From the NCBI GenBank assembly GCA_028753945.1, contig JAPNXP010000018.1, positions 2,171,643-2,235,642 of the forward strand: DNA of 64,000 nucleotides, written 5' to 3'. The DNA comes from Hexactinellida sp. DTS-2022 (taxonomy: Eukaryota; Porifera; Hexactinellida). Below, piece after piece: positions 44,201-56,200 of the stretch (the first letter of the stretch is position 1; each line of letters opens with the position of its first letter). The notes beneath the pieces are model-generated. The model did not search any database. It was given only the letters and a program-made list of their open reading frames with translations, and was not told the DNA's origin. A program made the position numbers and the translations under genes.

Positions 44201-47200
44201 ACATTTTTAATGTCTAACTACGTATAACCAAATACGAGATATTAACAACATTACCATATATGGAAAGGTGAGAAACCAAAATAGGCGCCAAGGTCATTAC
44301 AGGTGACCTTCAAGATGGGTTCCCATCTTAAAATGAATTTCTTAGATAATCATTGTGGAAAATTTTATGCTTGTACCATAAAATGCACAATACCTTGTAT
44401 ATTTTGTGTCTATTCAGCTGTACTATTCCTCCATAATAGTTTATTTATTTCCAATCTTCCAGGGACTTCCTCTAATATTCGATTATATTAACTTTAAATG
44501 TTCAGGTTTTTAGTCTCCTTAACTGTTTAGGTACTAATTTACTTCAAAATATAGATCAGCCATGCTATCATTTGCGAATTTTTATGCATCTATACATAAA
44601 TTCGAGGCTATTTATAGAATTTTTAATGAATTCCTTATGTCGGCGAGATTTGCCTATATGTCGGGTCATTATCGGCTAGCCGAAATTTTTGGCGGCCGAC
44701 ATATAAGTAAGCCGATTTTATATTAAATATTATAATATTTATAACAGGGTTCCGCAAAATAGGTTTTTCAGGCCGCATGCGGCCTGAAACAACCTTATGT
44801 GTGGCATGAGAGACTTTTCTAATTTTCATCTGGCCTGTACACATATACACACTGATTATTACCTTTTGACTGGAGTCTTTTATGTACTTTTTGCTTTTCT
44901 ACATAAGTATCATTATACTATCATATTATAAATTAGTTATATGTTCTTGATACATTCTAGTGCACAATTATTTAAGATCAAATAATTGACAAATGCAGCT
45001 GTTCCGACAGTCATGTCACGGTTTGTGTGCAACTTTAAAGATGTTGAATAATATACTTTTAACAACCCATTTGAGTTGTTCCCCTATATTCAAATATCAC
45101 TATTAAAATGGAACAAAATTAACCACATTAATGGAAAGGCAAAGTCAATAAGATTCCTAGTTGTTTAATACGTCTTTTATTGGGTACGTATTACGTATAA
45201 TACGTATAATGTAATACGTATTATACGTATACTTTACTTTTAATATCACGCTCATGTAATTTTCTTTGAACAACTTTCGGTTTAATCGTTCTTCTTTTAT
45301 TATTAATCGACTCATAGTATTTGTCTATATAGTACAAATTTGATTATTTGCTAGCATCTTGTATTTACAATAAGTTTAAAAAATATACATGTCACGAGTG
45401 TAATTATTGGAAGATAAAATGGGAAAAATTCCCAACGTGGATGACCATATATGCTCACTATTTTTGACCATGTGGAATACGAATTTGATGTTCTTCAATC
45501 TATGTGACGTCCAAAAAAACTTTTATCAGCAAAATTAGTCCGCCTGTCCCAAAAAAATTTACAGAAATATTTTTCAAAATATAAATTTGGTTTTTTTTGG
45601 ATTAGTAAAAATTTCAATTCACATTTATAGCACACTATTTTGGTGCTAATTTTTTCTTCGTTCTTCGTGATATTTTACATGAATTCACATATTTGTTGGC
45701 ATTTTGACGAATTTATTGATCATAATGTTTACATATGATATATCAACATTTTGGTCTAAGATTTAATTATACTTTACTCAATAGTATACTTCATAATAAG
45801 GCGCGGCCTTCGAATTTACTAAACAAATGTAATGTTACACGTAGGAAATTTCTTACTATTCTCATTCTAGCGAAAAATTAATTGCAATAAAGTTTTATTG
45901 ATTATCTACGTATATTGGTAGTAAATGCAACCATAATTCATTTTCAAAATCGGACAAAAATACAGACAAACAGACTGATAGCAATAAATTATTGATATAG
46001 ATATACCCTAACCTAGAATTTCCTTATTTGAGTTATTTTCCAAGCCATTTGATTAAGTATACTATCTACTATATTATAATTAACAAGATTAGTAATCAAT
46101 ATCACAAGATTCTTCATCTGTGTCCCAATTATGGAGCTCTACCCTTTCAATATTGTCATAACTCTCCTCATCATGACAGTCTCTACATTCATCAGAAAAT
46201 ATATTCCCCTGTTCTTTAGATAGCCTTTCTGCATCATCCCAACGTAAATTATAATTATACGTCACCATACAATCAACCAATCGCTGTGGGTATAACTCGT
46301 GCTCTACATTAGTCTTAAATCTAAGTTCCCAAAGAGTTTGCATTCTGGAATGCAACATCTCTCCGCTCTGCTCTGAACTTATTGCTGCCCCTGCTGTTGA
46401 TTGAGGTTCGTAAAGGAGGAAGTAATCCGTATAATGGTCGGAAAGTATGTGTGACTTTAATGACCAAGGTAAGCCGGTTGCATTCCATGACTCCCTGAAT
46501 AGACAAATACTCTCTTCCCAACCAGGCATTCTAAAAAGACCCATACACCTGTCTTTTACCATCTTTAACGATTTCAATGCATTTATCAGGGAGGTATAAT
46601 GGGTAGGGAATGGTATAATATCTAAATTATCCAAAAGTCGAGAACAAGAATTTCCTTCTAAAGCGCCATCCCAGTACTCAGATCGATATACTTTGCATCT
46701 TTGTAAAGCTTGACAGTGTTGTTTATATAGTAAACGGTCATATCGGTTAGTCGCATTCTGGGATGACCTAGCCACACCATACAACCGATTTACGAGACCT
46801 AGAAGTATATGGAGAGGAGCAAGAGCAAGTATTTCCATAGTTGAATCTGACCACCGGATAATTGGTTCATGGGAAACGCTATAGTTTTTTGAATGAAGGT
46901 CTTTAATTAATTCCTTATATATTCTTGCACGAGAAGGTGTTCCAGTACATTTTGTGTTCTTCCGCCATGTACAGAATGGGCAGGGGTACTTGCTGGATGC
47001 CTGCTGAATTCCAACGAGCATTGCAGCCACTTTAAAATCACAAGCAATTTGGATAGGGATACCTAAGTTAAATATGTTTCGAATTGATGTGAAATTTAGC
47101 ATTGACCGCAGATTTTCTGAATTTTCAGACGCGTGACCCATCGCAATTATAAAATTTGAAAGAACGCTATTAGGACTTGGTAGATACAGACTATTCGGAA

Positions 47201-50200
47201 GCATTGAAACGATATTGACAGACAGTTTGAGGAATTGTTTGCCGCCATCAAGCTGTACTTTAAGTCTAGAGATTCTATTCGACTGTTCATGCGTGATAAT
47301 ATTCAATAATCTTTCAACATCAGTACAAATTCCAATTGGAATTAGTTAAAAGTTTTCTGTTGCTGAACGCTTGATCTTGATGGATACTGAAGTGAATATA
47401 TCTCCAAATATAGACCATTTTTCGTCCCATGTTCCTTTTATTCCCCCATAGGAAAACAAATCCCTTCTTTGCGAAGAATTCTTCCAAGTTCAAAATAAGA
47501 CTTTTTACCCAAGCCAAGATGTCCTAACCTCTGCATAGCTCGAACTTCCTCTCTGCTCAAAACATGTTTACTAATGTTGTTGTATTTTGCACTCTTATAC
47601 GGAATTGTAGTTACAGCTAATTGATTATTCGAATCGAAAGGGTGATGTAATGATAGAGTATTTAATGGAGTAATAAGGCTACTGTCACTAACTGAACCTT
47701 CGAGGGTATTTACCAGGAAGTTAGCAGTGAGATATTTAGTGTATCCACGAGATTCCACCCTTTCTGCGAAAAGTTTTCCAGCTTGCTGAGAAACTTGTGG
47801 GCGTTTCATAACTCGTTTGCAAAAGTCGATATCATGAATATCATCACTCACTCCACACTTGCTGCACATTAGCCTAACAGGGGACTGTTCTATAGGCCTA
47901 CCAGGATTAGGACCTTGACTCTTGAGTTTTGAATGATAATTATTTATGGAGGACGAGTATATTTTGCATATATAACATCGATCTGTATGGGTACAGAGAA
48001 TCGCCTTACGAGTAACGTTATAAGGAATTTCGACATTTTGGTTGGATTCGATATTTGATCTATCAAAATGCCATTTTTGTCTATTAAGTTTACCACTTTC
48101 TAAGTCTGATAACCGTGACCTACAACTACTACAAAATATCTTTGGCTTATAAAGGCCCACTATTTCAGCGCGAAGATCTATGTTATAAAACTTATAAGCT
48201 CTGTCAATCACCAGTTTAGTAGGAGTCAGTCGCAAATTCTTCTTTGGCAAATCTTTTGGCGATAGCCGCATATAACAGAATCGGCATACTTTGTAGAGTG
48301 AATCTACGTGATACTCATCCCAAATGTTTAAAAGATTATCTGGTATTACTAATGAACAAGACATGTAGCTGAAAACTGAATGAAGAATTAACTTTTTGTG
48401 CCTCTTATATATAAATAGTATGGATATGGTTAACACATAATAACAATAGATTACCAGGGCTCGACAAATGCGGTGGTTTGATGGTTAACGCCACCATAAA
48501 ATTCATACCTAGCCACCAAAAAATTACGAAATAAACATACATAAGCTACATGGTGGTAATTAATTAATATATCAACAGAAATTCTATACGTCAAGCACCG
48601 TCGATTACCACATAGCGTGTTATGATGAAGTCTTATATCCACACTAACATTTAAATGTGAGGTGAAATATTTGTTTCACCTCACATTTAAATATAATTTC
48701 ATGGTTTTGGCATTTTAGATGTAATTCACACTATACAAGTATGGTGTAGGCCAACTTTAGAGGTGTTGAATATATTCGGCAAAATATCAATAAATGTATT
48801 TTGAGTCAGAAAGCATGTAAATATCACGAACGAAGAAAAAATTAGCACAAAATAGTGTGCTATAAATGTGAATTGAAATTTTTACTAATCCCAAATTTTT
48901 TTTTTTTTTTGAAAAATATTTCTGTAAATCTTTTTGGGACAGGCGGACTAATTTTGTTGATAAAAGTTTTTTTGGACGTCACATAGATTGAAGAACATCA
49001 AATTCGTATTCCACATGGTCAAAAATAGTTAGCATATATGGGCATCCACGTTGGGAATTTTTCCCATTAGATCTTCCAATAATTACACCCGTGATGTACC
49101 ACTAAATTTACTTCGAAAACATCCCTGGTTGCCGGTTGATCACATATATTTTACATAACAGTCAAGCTAAATGGTTAGATTTACGTAGTAATATTTTCAT
49201 TATTTCTTGAAGAATTCATATAAATTTTATGGATTTGACTCTCTATGTCCGGACATAGTCAAATTAATTGAAATATGAGTAGATGGAGTTATAATTTTAA
49301 CTAGCGCGCTTCGCTTGCTAGGTCGCTTCACGGCAGAACACAACCACACACCAACCGCTTCGCGGTTGGTGTGTGGTTTTTATACTCCTAATATTGATTA
49401 TAAAGCGTAAATAGGCCTAAATACTCAAATTTAACAATGTGAAATTTTAGTGATTACGTCATCATGCGATAATGAGTAAGCATATTGGTGATCTGGTGTG
49501 ACCAATGTGTCCGCATCATTAATGTACATGTTCTATTAAATTTTCAGATTTTTATCTCTTAGAGGGCTCGAATTATGTGCGATTAATAAGTGAATTTTCA
49601 GGGAATTTTGAGTGGAAACCTCAACTTGTTGGCGGGTGCCAAAAGTTACCCCTATATGCCAAAAATAACATTTGGAAACCGTCCACTTTCTTCAATCAAC
49701 TCGTAACATACAAACAAATATATATATACACCCACCCAGTTTTTAATAGTATAGAATAGAGCTAGCAATAGCTGTTTCCATGGTTATAATCCTACCATAT
49801 CTAATAGTAATAATAGCTGCTTGCATACATACTATATTAGTTTCTAAAAATACACATTTATCAATTTCTCAGTCCTAAAATTCACCGATTTGACTAATGA
49901 GTCTTTGTGAGATTTTCTTATTGGCTCTTGTTGCTCCCATCATTATCTTGATTAGAAACATAATTTTAATGTTTCACAAGAGTTTTCAAATTCTTCTTTT
50001 GGCCTTTTCATGGCAGATTATAGATGGAATATTTTTGATATTTCCTTCTCTCCTATCATTTACTCTTCTTTCAGAATTCGTTAATGAAGTTGTAATTATT
50101 GGAATAGTGGCAATTGTAATAACATTTACAATAAAAAATTCATACAACCCACAAACTTTTAAGATATTTGTGAATCTTCCTCTCTATTCTGGTTCCAAAA

Positions 50201-53200
50201 AGCAGTTCCTAACGAATTTTCGCTCTTCTGTGAATATCCTAGCTTGTATTACTATCCTTGCTGTTGATTTTTCAATATTTCCTACCCGCTTCCAAAAGAG
50301 TGAGCTGCTGGGTGTTGGCCTAATGGATATAGGTGTAGGGAGCTACATTGGTATAAGCGCTTTAGTGTCTAGATGTGTCACAAGGCCAGCACAATTAGTA
50401 AAGATTTCTTTCTGTCAACGACTAGTTTCCACCCTCGGTTCTTGTTCTCTCATATCACTGATTGGAGTGGGAAGAATGGCACTCTTATATCTCTTCTCAT
50501 ATCACCAACCTGTCAGAGAATATGGAGTACATTGGAATTTCTTCCTAACGATAGCAGTAGTACGGTTAGTAGCTTTTGCGGTCACGTCTCTCTCCCCCCG
50601 CTCCATTATGCATTTAATGTTCCTCTGGTCGATACCAATGCTTCTTATATATCAGTGGGCTCTGAACAATGGACTCACTCACTATTTACAATACGGAAGG
50701 TTTGAGGAATGCTCCAACTGCTCTGACCTCAGAGAAGGATTTTTTAACTCAAACAGAGAGGGTATACTTTCAACTATTGGATTTTCTTGGATATACCTCG
50801 CCAGCTTATCAATTGGCTTATTTCTCCAATATAAGATGTCCTCTGTGTATCAAGCTGTTAATAAATTATTGCAATTAACCCTGATGGCTGTAATCCTATG
50901 GGTAGCAACCTGTTTCAGTCAGGTTTACATACAACCTATTTCTAGGTGTGCAGCTAACTTAGCTTATTGCTTGTGGACTATCGCTATGCAACTCTCATTT
51001 CTGGCTATATTCCTCCTAGTTGATTTAATAACTGCATTCCTCTTAAACTCAAAGAAGCAACAGCAAGAGTTATATCAAAGTGATCAAAAAATTAGAAAAA
51101 ATTGTGAGAATATGCTAAATACTAAGATGTTGCAGTCTTCGTTGCTTGAGGCAGTGAACAGCTACCAGCTCTATTACTTCCTAATGGCTAACATACTGAC
51201 AGGCCTGGTTAATGTTGTGATTAGAGATCAACCAGTCTGGAAAAGCATCGCCTTTCTAATTTTAGCCGGATATCAATTAATACTCATTATATTTGTTATT
51301 TCATTATAATTTGCATGAAGCATTCAAATATGGGAAAATTCCCAAAATACTCAAGTTTTTTCAAAATTCCCAAATATACTCAACCGTGACCTTCGTTATA
51401 TAAGGCCTTACTACTGAGTAGATTTTGTTGGACCATGGATTACTTAAAGGCCATTGATTTTTAGGTTATTTATAATTATCTCCATAACTAGTAATGATAT
51501 ACGTCATAATGTACTACTATAACTATATAGGAACTTGGTATCAAGGTATACATAGCATCCTTCAGAATTGTGCTATTTCACCATATGATGACGTAATCAC
51601 TATTTTGTGTGCGAAATATCGTGTTTTAATAACCTGCTTTTACCATAGTTAAACGCGTTATAAATGTTCAAGATTGGAACATGATGATGCCCAGGACTAG
51701 TTAAAAGAAATATATTGAAATTATAAATGGAATGTTGACACATTCCTCGGTTGCCAGGGAAATGTAAATTTCCTAAAATGAACCATAACTCAAAGACTAT
51801 CAATTTTATGTCAACTGGACGAGTTCTGATCTATCCGGAATAGGTAACTTCCTATTCATTGATAATACATCATTTATGCTTAACTTCATTAACTTTTCTG
51901 ATAATGAGATAATTAGCAAATAATTTTTCTAAGCTAATTATCTCATAAGCATAAATGATGTATTATTAATGAATAGGAAGTTACCTATTCCGGATAGATC
52001 AGAACTCGCCCAGTTGACATAAAATTGATAGTCTTTGAGTTATGGTTCATTTTAGGAAATTTACATTTCCCTGGCAACCGAGGAATGTGTCAACATTCCA
52101 TTTATAATTTCAATATATTTCTTTTAACTAGTCCTGGGCATCATCATGTTCCAATCTTGAACATTTATAACGCGTTTAACTATGGTAAAAGCAGGTTATT
52201 AAAACACGATATTTCGCACACAAAATAGTGATTACGTCATCATATGGTGAAATAGCACAATTCTGAAGGATGCTATGTATACCTTGATACCAAGTTCCTA
52301 TATAGTTATAGTACATTTATGACGTATATCATTACTAGTTATTGAGATAAAGATAAGTCCCCTATTTATCAATGGACTTTAAGTAATCCATGGTTCGGAG
52401 TAGTAGTAAGGCCTTATATAACGAAGGTCACGACTCAACAATACTCAAATAGTTTGTAAATATACTCAAGTTTTTCCAAATATACTCAAGTTTTATTGGA
52501 TTATTCCAAATATACTCAAGTTTTATTGGATTATTGAAACTAGTATGGTGTTCCAACCACAAATATTTATTAGTCAAGCTGCTCGTCTGCTCTACGCGCG
52601 TCCTTACAACTTGTACTCGGGCCTGCGGCCCTTGCTTGTATTTCAAGCATGTTCCTTTTCAAATTAAATGTCGTTCTTGATGAGTGGCCCCTAGCTGTCT
52701 ATTTATATCCTGGATCCTAGCTACAGGTTTATATAGAGTAAATAATTTGGATATTTATGCTAATTTGAACAGATTATTTTCTAGATATTAAAGCTTGTCC
52801 GTGTATAATAATATACCAACTCCAAATGTAAAAATAAATATCACTAAGAAACTGTACCAGTGGACCCCTAACTTTGGGATGTGGAGAAGTTATTGAATTG
52901 ATTGATAATAATTTGATATCAAATAACACAGGGGCGCCCGCAGGTTAAAAATTAATGTACGCACAATATGTTTTTTCAGGAAGTTTCTGTATCCAATTTC
53001 CAAACTCATGAGTCTTGTGACTAATTTCAAAAAATCTTAGCACAAAAGAGTGTTAAAATTAATTAACAGATAAAATTTACTATACGCACGTGCGTATAGT
53101 GCGTATGCCTGCGGGCGCCCCTGAAATAACACATTGGATTGTTAGAAATGTATGGCTAGACAGACAGAACACAAATAACTGATTAGATTCATGAACTTCC

Positions 53201-56200
53201 TCTCGACCGATTAGATTACAGTCTCAGTATTCTATAATGCACACTTAAACAAATTTAAGTTTAGACGAAGATAAATTACCTTAAAACGATTATACAAGTA
53301 TAGTATATTGGAAACCCGACTATATTTAATTACCTGTCCAATATATTTCATTAAATCAAATCATTAATAAAAAATCTCAACAAATTTCAAATACATACTA
53401 TATTTGGTAAACTAAAATTACCAACCAGCAAAATCTTCTTGTAGATACGAATTAATTATCGGATTATGAACTTTCCAAAATTTTGAGTGGAATGAAACAA
53501 TTAAAATATAATACTATTAGATAGTACTGTTTTTAGTGCGACCTCGATAATCCGAACTCTTCTATCATGGTCCCAATGTTCTGTAATATAGTTCAGCCAA
53601 AAATTATCCGAACTGTAGAATATGTGAACTTGTTTAATAATTAACAGGCCGCAACGAGTTCGGATAATCAAGGTTACACTGTAATAGGAATTTGAAAGCG
53701 CTATAATTTAGGAAAACTTGCTTCCTCCGGATGAAGATGCCAGACGGGAAGTTACTGAAAATTTCAGAAAGCTGACAGAGGTGTACTCTCCTTTACGCAA
53801 ATTAGAACTACTCTTGGACGCAGTTAAACTGGTATACAAATCGGTAGGTATATTCAGTCGTATGAATTCATTGTATTAAACAAAAGAACTCTTCCGATTA
53901 AATATAAAACATCCAATGTACATATTTTAAATTAATAATGTGTCTAACTGCTGTTTAAGAACCCAAACAGGGGGGGGGGGCGATTTAAAACTGTAATGTA
54001 TTCAGAGCATTAAGTTATGCAGCCTTCCCAGCCGCCCTCTTAGTCTTTGCATTCTCGTTTTAATTTGCCTTCATTTTTGAGAACTTTTTTTTCGAGAACT
54101 TAATATAAGTCAACCCTCAAACCAATTATTTTGGTTAAGAGTACTAAAAATCTTCTTTAGCACAAAAATGTACTCATTTAACTCGATTGATAATACAGGT
54201 ATTGGAACACCGTTGATTTGTGCTTAATGAATCGAAATATTCTACCGTTTGTCGATCATTTCAAACTTGATTCACAAAATAGTTGTAATTTTGGTTGTAA
54301 ACTGACGAGTGAATTTATTAATGTGGCACAACATGCAACCAGAGTTAAAATGGCATTATAAAAACTGCTATCAATTGAAGAATTTCCTGCATTCGATGCA
54401 TATAAATTTTCGACAGGTCATCTTACTTTATTTATTGTAATAAGTATGTATGACAAATTTTAAATTAATTATACTTAACAACAATTGTGTATTTTTAATA
54501 TTAAAAGTATTTCAGTGCGTCATAAAAGAAGTGTTTGATGCAGTGGCCTAACGCCAAAGCTCCGGGCCCTCACATTGCAATTATAAGTGCTGGAATGTAT
54601 TACACCAGTGGTTCCCAACGGCCAACCTGGGTCTACAAATGGCTGTAAGGGTTCCACAAGAAGTATTACGGTCAATGGTAGTGGTCCACGGTTGAAAAAG
54701 GTTGAATATACGGGTATTACGTATACCTCTTGAAGAGGTATAATTGTTGATACAAACACCTAATACCGCATTTACTCGAATAGTAGTCTATGCGGTTATT
54801 ATTTTAGCGGCCCTCTGGGGCAGGGTTGATAAAAATCATGATTTTCTTTTAAAATAAAAAAATCCGATTTTTTTAATTAAATCAGAATTTTGATTTTGAT
54901 AGTTTTTTTTTGCAATCTATATCACACTGGCGTATATTTTTTGGCTAATAGATTAATTACATTGCTAATGACTCATTATCAATGTATTTCTTTTCTTTTC
55001 GCAAAAAACAATAAACATAAATAATCTGATTAAAATCAATAAATCTGATTTAGGCCGTATAAAATAAATAACTTGTTTATCATCCCCGCCCGCCCCAATT
55101 TTTACTATCCGTCCGGATCTATTTTATTATTATCTTATGAACATAATCGTACAAAATATAAGCAATAAACTTGTGTAAAGTACCTACTATGCATAAATTT
55201 TTAATAAGTCCTATATTTTAGAGCATTACTTTAATTATTTGGGCATTGTCATGTTATTTTCTAATTAAATAAAATATTTATATTTATTTTTGGCATAGGA
55301 TGATGCGTGACCACGGATGATGTTATTTGCATATTAATGGGAATAAAAAATAAAAATAAAATCCCGTCCGCCGTCCCAATTTTCTCGAAAAATATGGATG
55401 ATAAACAAGTAATTTATTTTATGTGGCCTAATAAATAAATAAAAATCGGATATTTTTTATTAAAATCATGATTTTATAAACAAAAATCATTAATTTAAAT
55501 CAAACAACCCTGCTCAGGGGACAAATAATGTGAGTTGAGCTATTCTTTTATATTCTCTATTATTCGAATAAATACGGTTTACGTAAATTATATCTACACC
55601 CTCTAAATGTTATTACAACGATGTATTTTTATTTTGTCACTTCACTTCCCAAGTCTAGAATAATTCCTAAGCTATTTTATAGCAACAAAATACTACGTAC
55701 TACTATTAGTATTCTTATGTCTAACCCATAGGCATAGAAGTTATGCCAAACCCCAGAAAGTTTGCCTTGGCAGGGGTCTGTACAACAAACTAGTATACTA
55801 AAGAACGTTCTTTAGTTAGAAGCATGTTCTAGAACATGCTTCTAGTACGAAGATATCTTACAGTGCATCCAATGTTATTTAATTATTTAGGGAAGGCAGT
55901 ATATTGTGCAATATAGGTGTCCCAAATAATGTGATATTCCTATAACTGGACAATTTCAGAGCAAATACAATTTTTGTAAGAGAAAATGACTCTTGTTAAA
56001 TACCCGCCCGAGAGGAGGTTAGATTGTCCGAGTGCCTCCTGAATCCTTCCGGGCTATTTCTACGCCTACGGTCTGTCTGGACACAACAGACAAACAGTCA
56101 ATACATTAGATTTATTTATGTAATAAGGTTGATAGAAATACAAGAAATAATATTGCATTTACTTATGCCTACGTCCTAATTGATATGTAGTTTCAAAGAG

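Larger units (their letters stand above)
41628..44707. mobile_element. Composite DNA transposon with about 300 bp inverted ends and insertions
   Basis: The ends are CTTATATGTCGGTCGCC and, inverted, CCGACATATAAG, at a TA. The arms stay recognisable inward: a stretch with TTGAAGGTCATCTGTATTGA and CCTTTCCATAAATGGTAATG near 41790-41860 matches 44255-44320 in reverse complement. Arm similarity resumes beyond the 41882-42692 insertion. No intact coding sequence remains. It contains at least three younger insertions, listed separately. It starts only 26 bases after the RIN exon 14 donor. Confidence 0.7.
45388..49096 (-). mobile_element. DNA transposon with about 300 bp terminal inverted repeats
   Basis: A 3.7 kb element with left end CATGTCACGAGTGTAATTAT and right end, inverted, CATCACGGGTGTAATTAT, both next to TA. 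The arms (about 45388-45700 and 48810-49096) share TGGGAAAAATTCCCAACG, GGACAGGCGGACTAATTTT (reading the right arm) and AACGAAGAAAAAATTAGCAC, with a few per cent divergence. The interior carries two minus-strand transposase-like ORFs. The superfamily is not identified. It lies in the 12 kb RIN intron, opposite in orientation to RIN. Confidence 0.82.
41602..53711 (+). other. 12.1 kb RIN intron containing a gene and several transposons
   Basis: The intron runs from donor GTGAGT to acceptor TTTAG. In order it holds the nested element at 41628-44707, the transposase-bearing element 45388-49096, a dispersed repeat (49490-49745), the complete PIGW gene, a 1 kb fold-back element, a CTACTCAA-type repeat that the fold-back split, and a pogo-like element (53530-53683). 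Bases 52600-53500 show no gene; GGGGCGCCCGCAGG at 52931 and its near-complement CCTGCGGGCGCCCC at 53108 bound another short element of about 190 bp. Confidence 0.8.

Noticed and set aside
46089-48364. Calling the transposase a RAG1/Transib homologue
   Set aside because: Motif order is suggestive, but Transib makes 5 bp duplications and has other end sequences; here only TA flanks are seen.
51600-52228. Two identical 67-residue ORFs in opposite strands
   Set aside because: They are mirror readings of the two arms of the fold-back element, not a duplicated gene.
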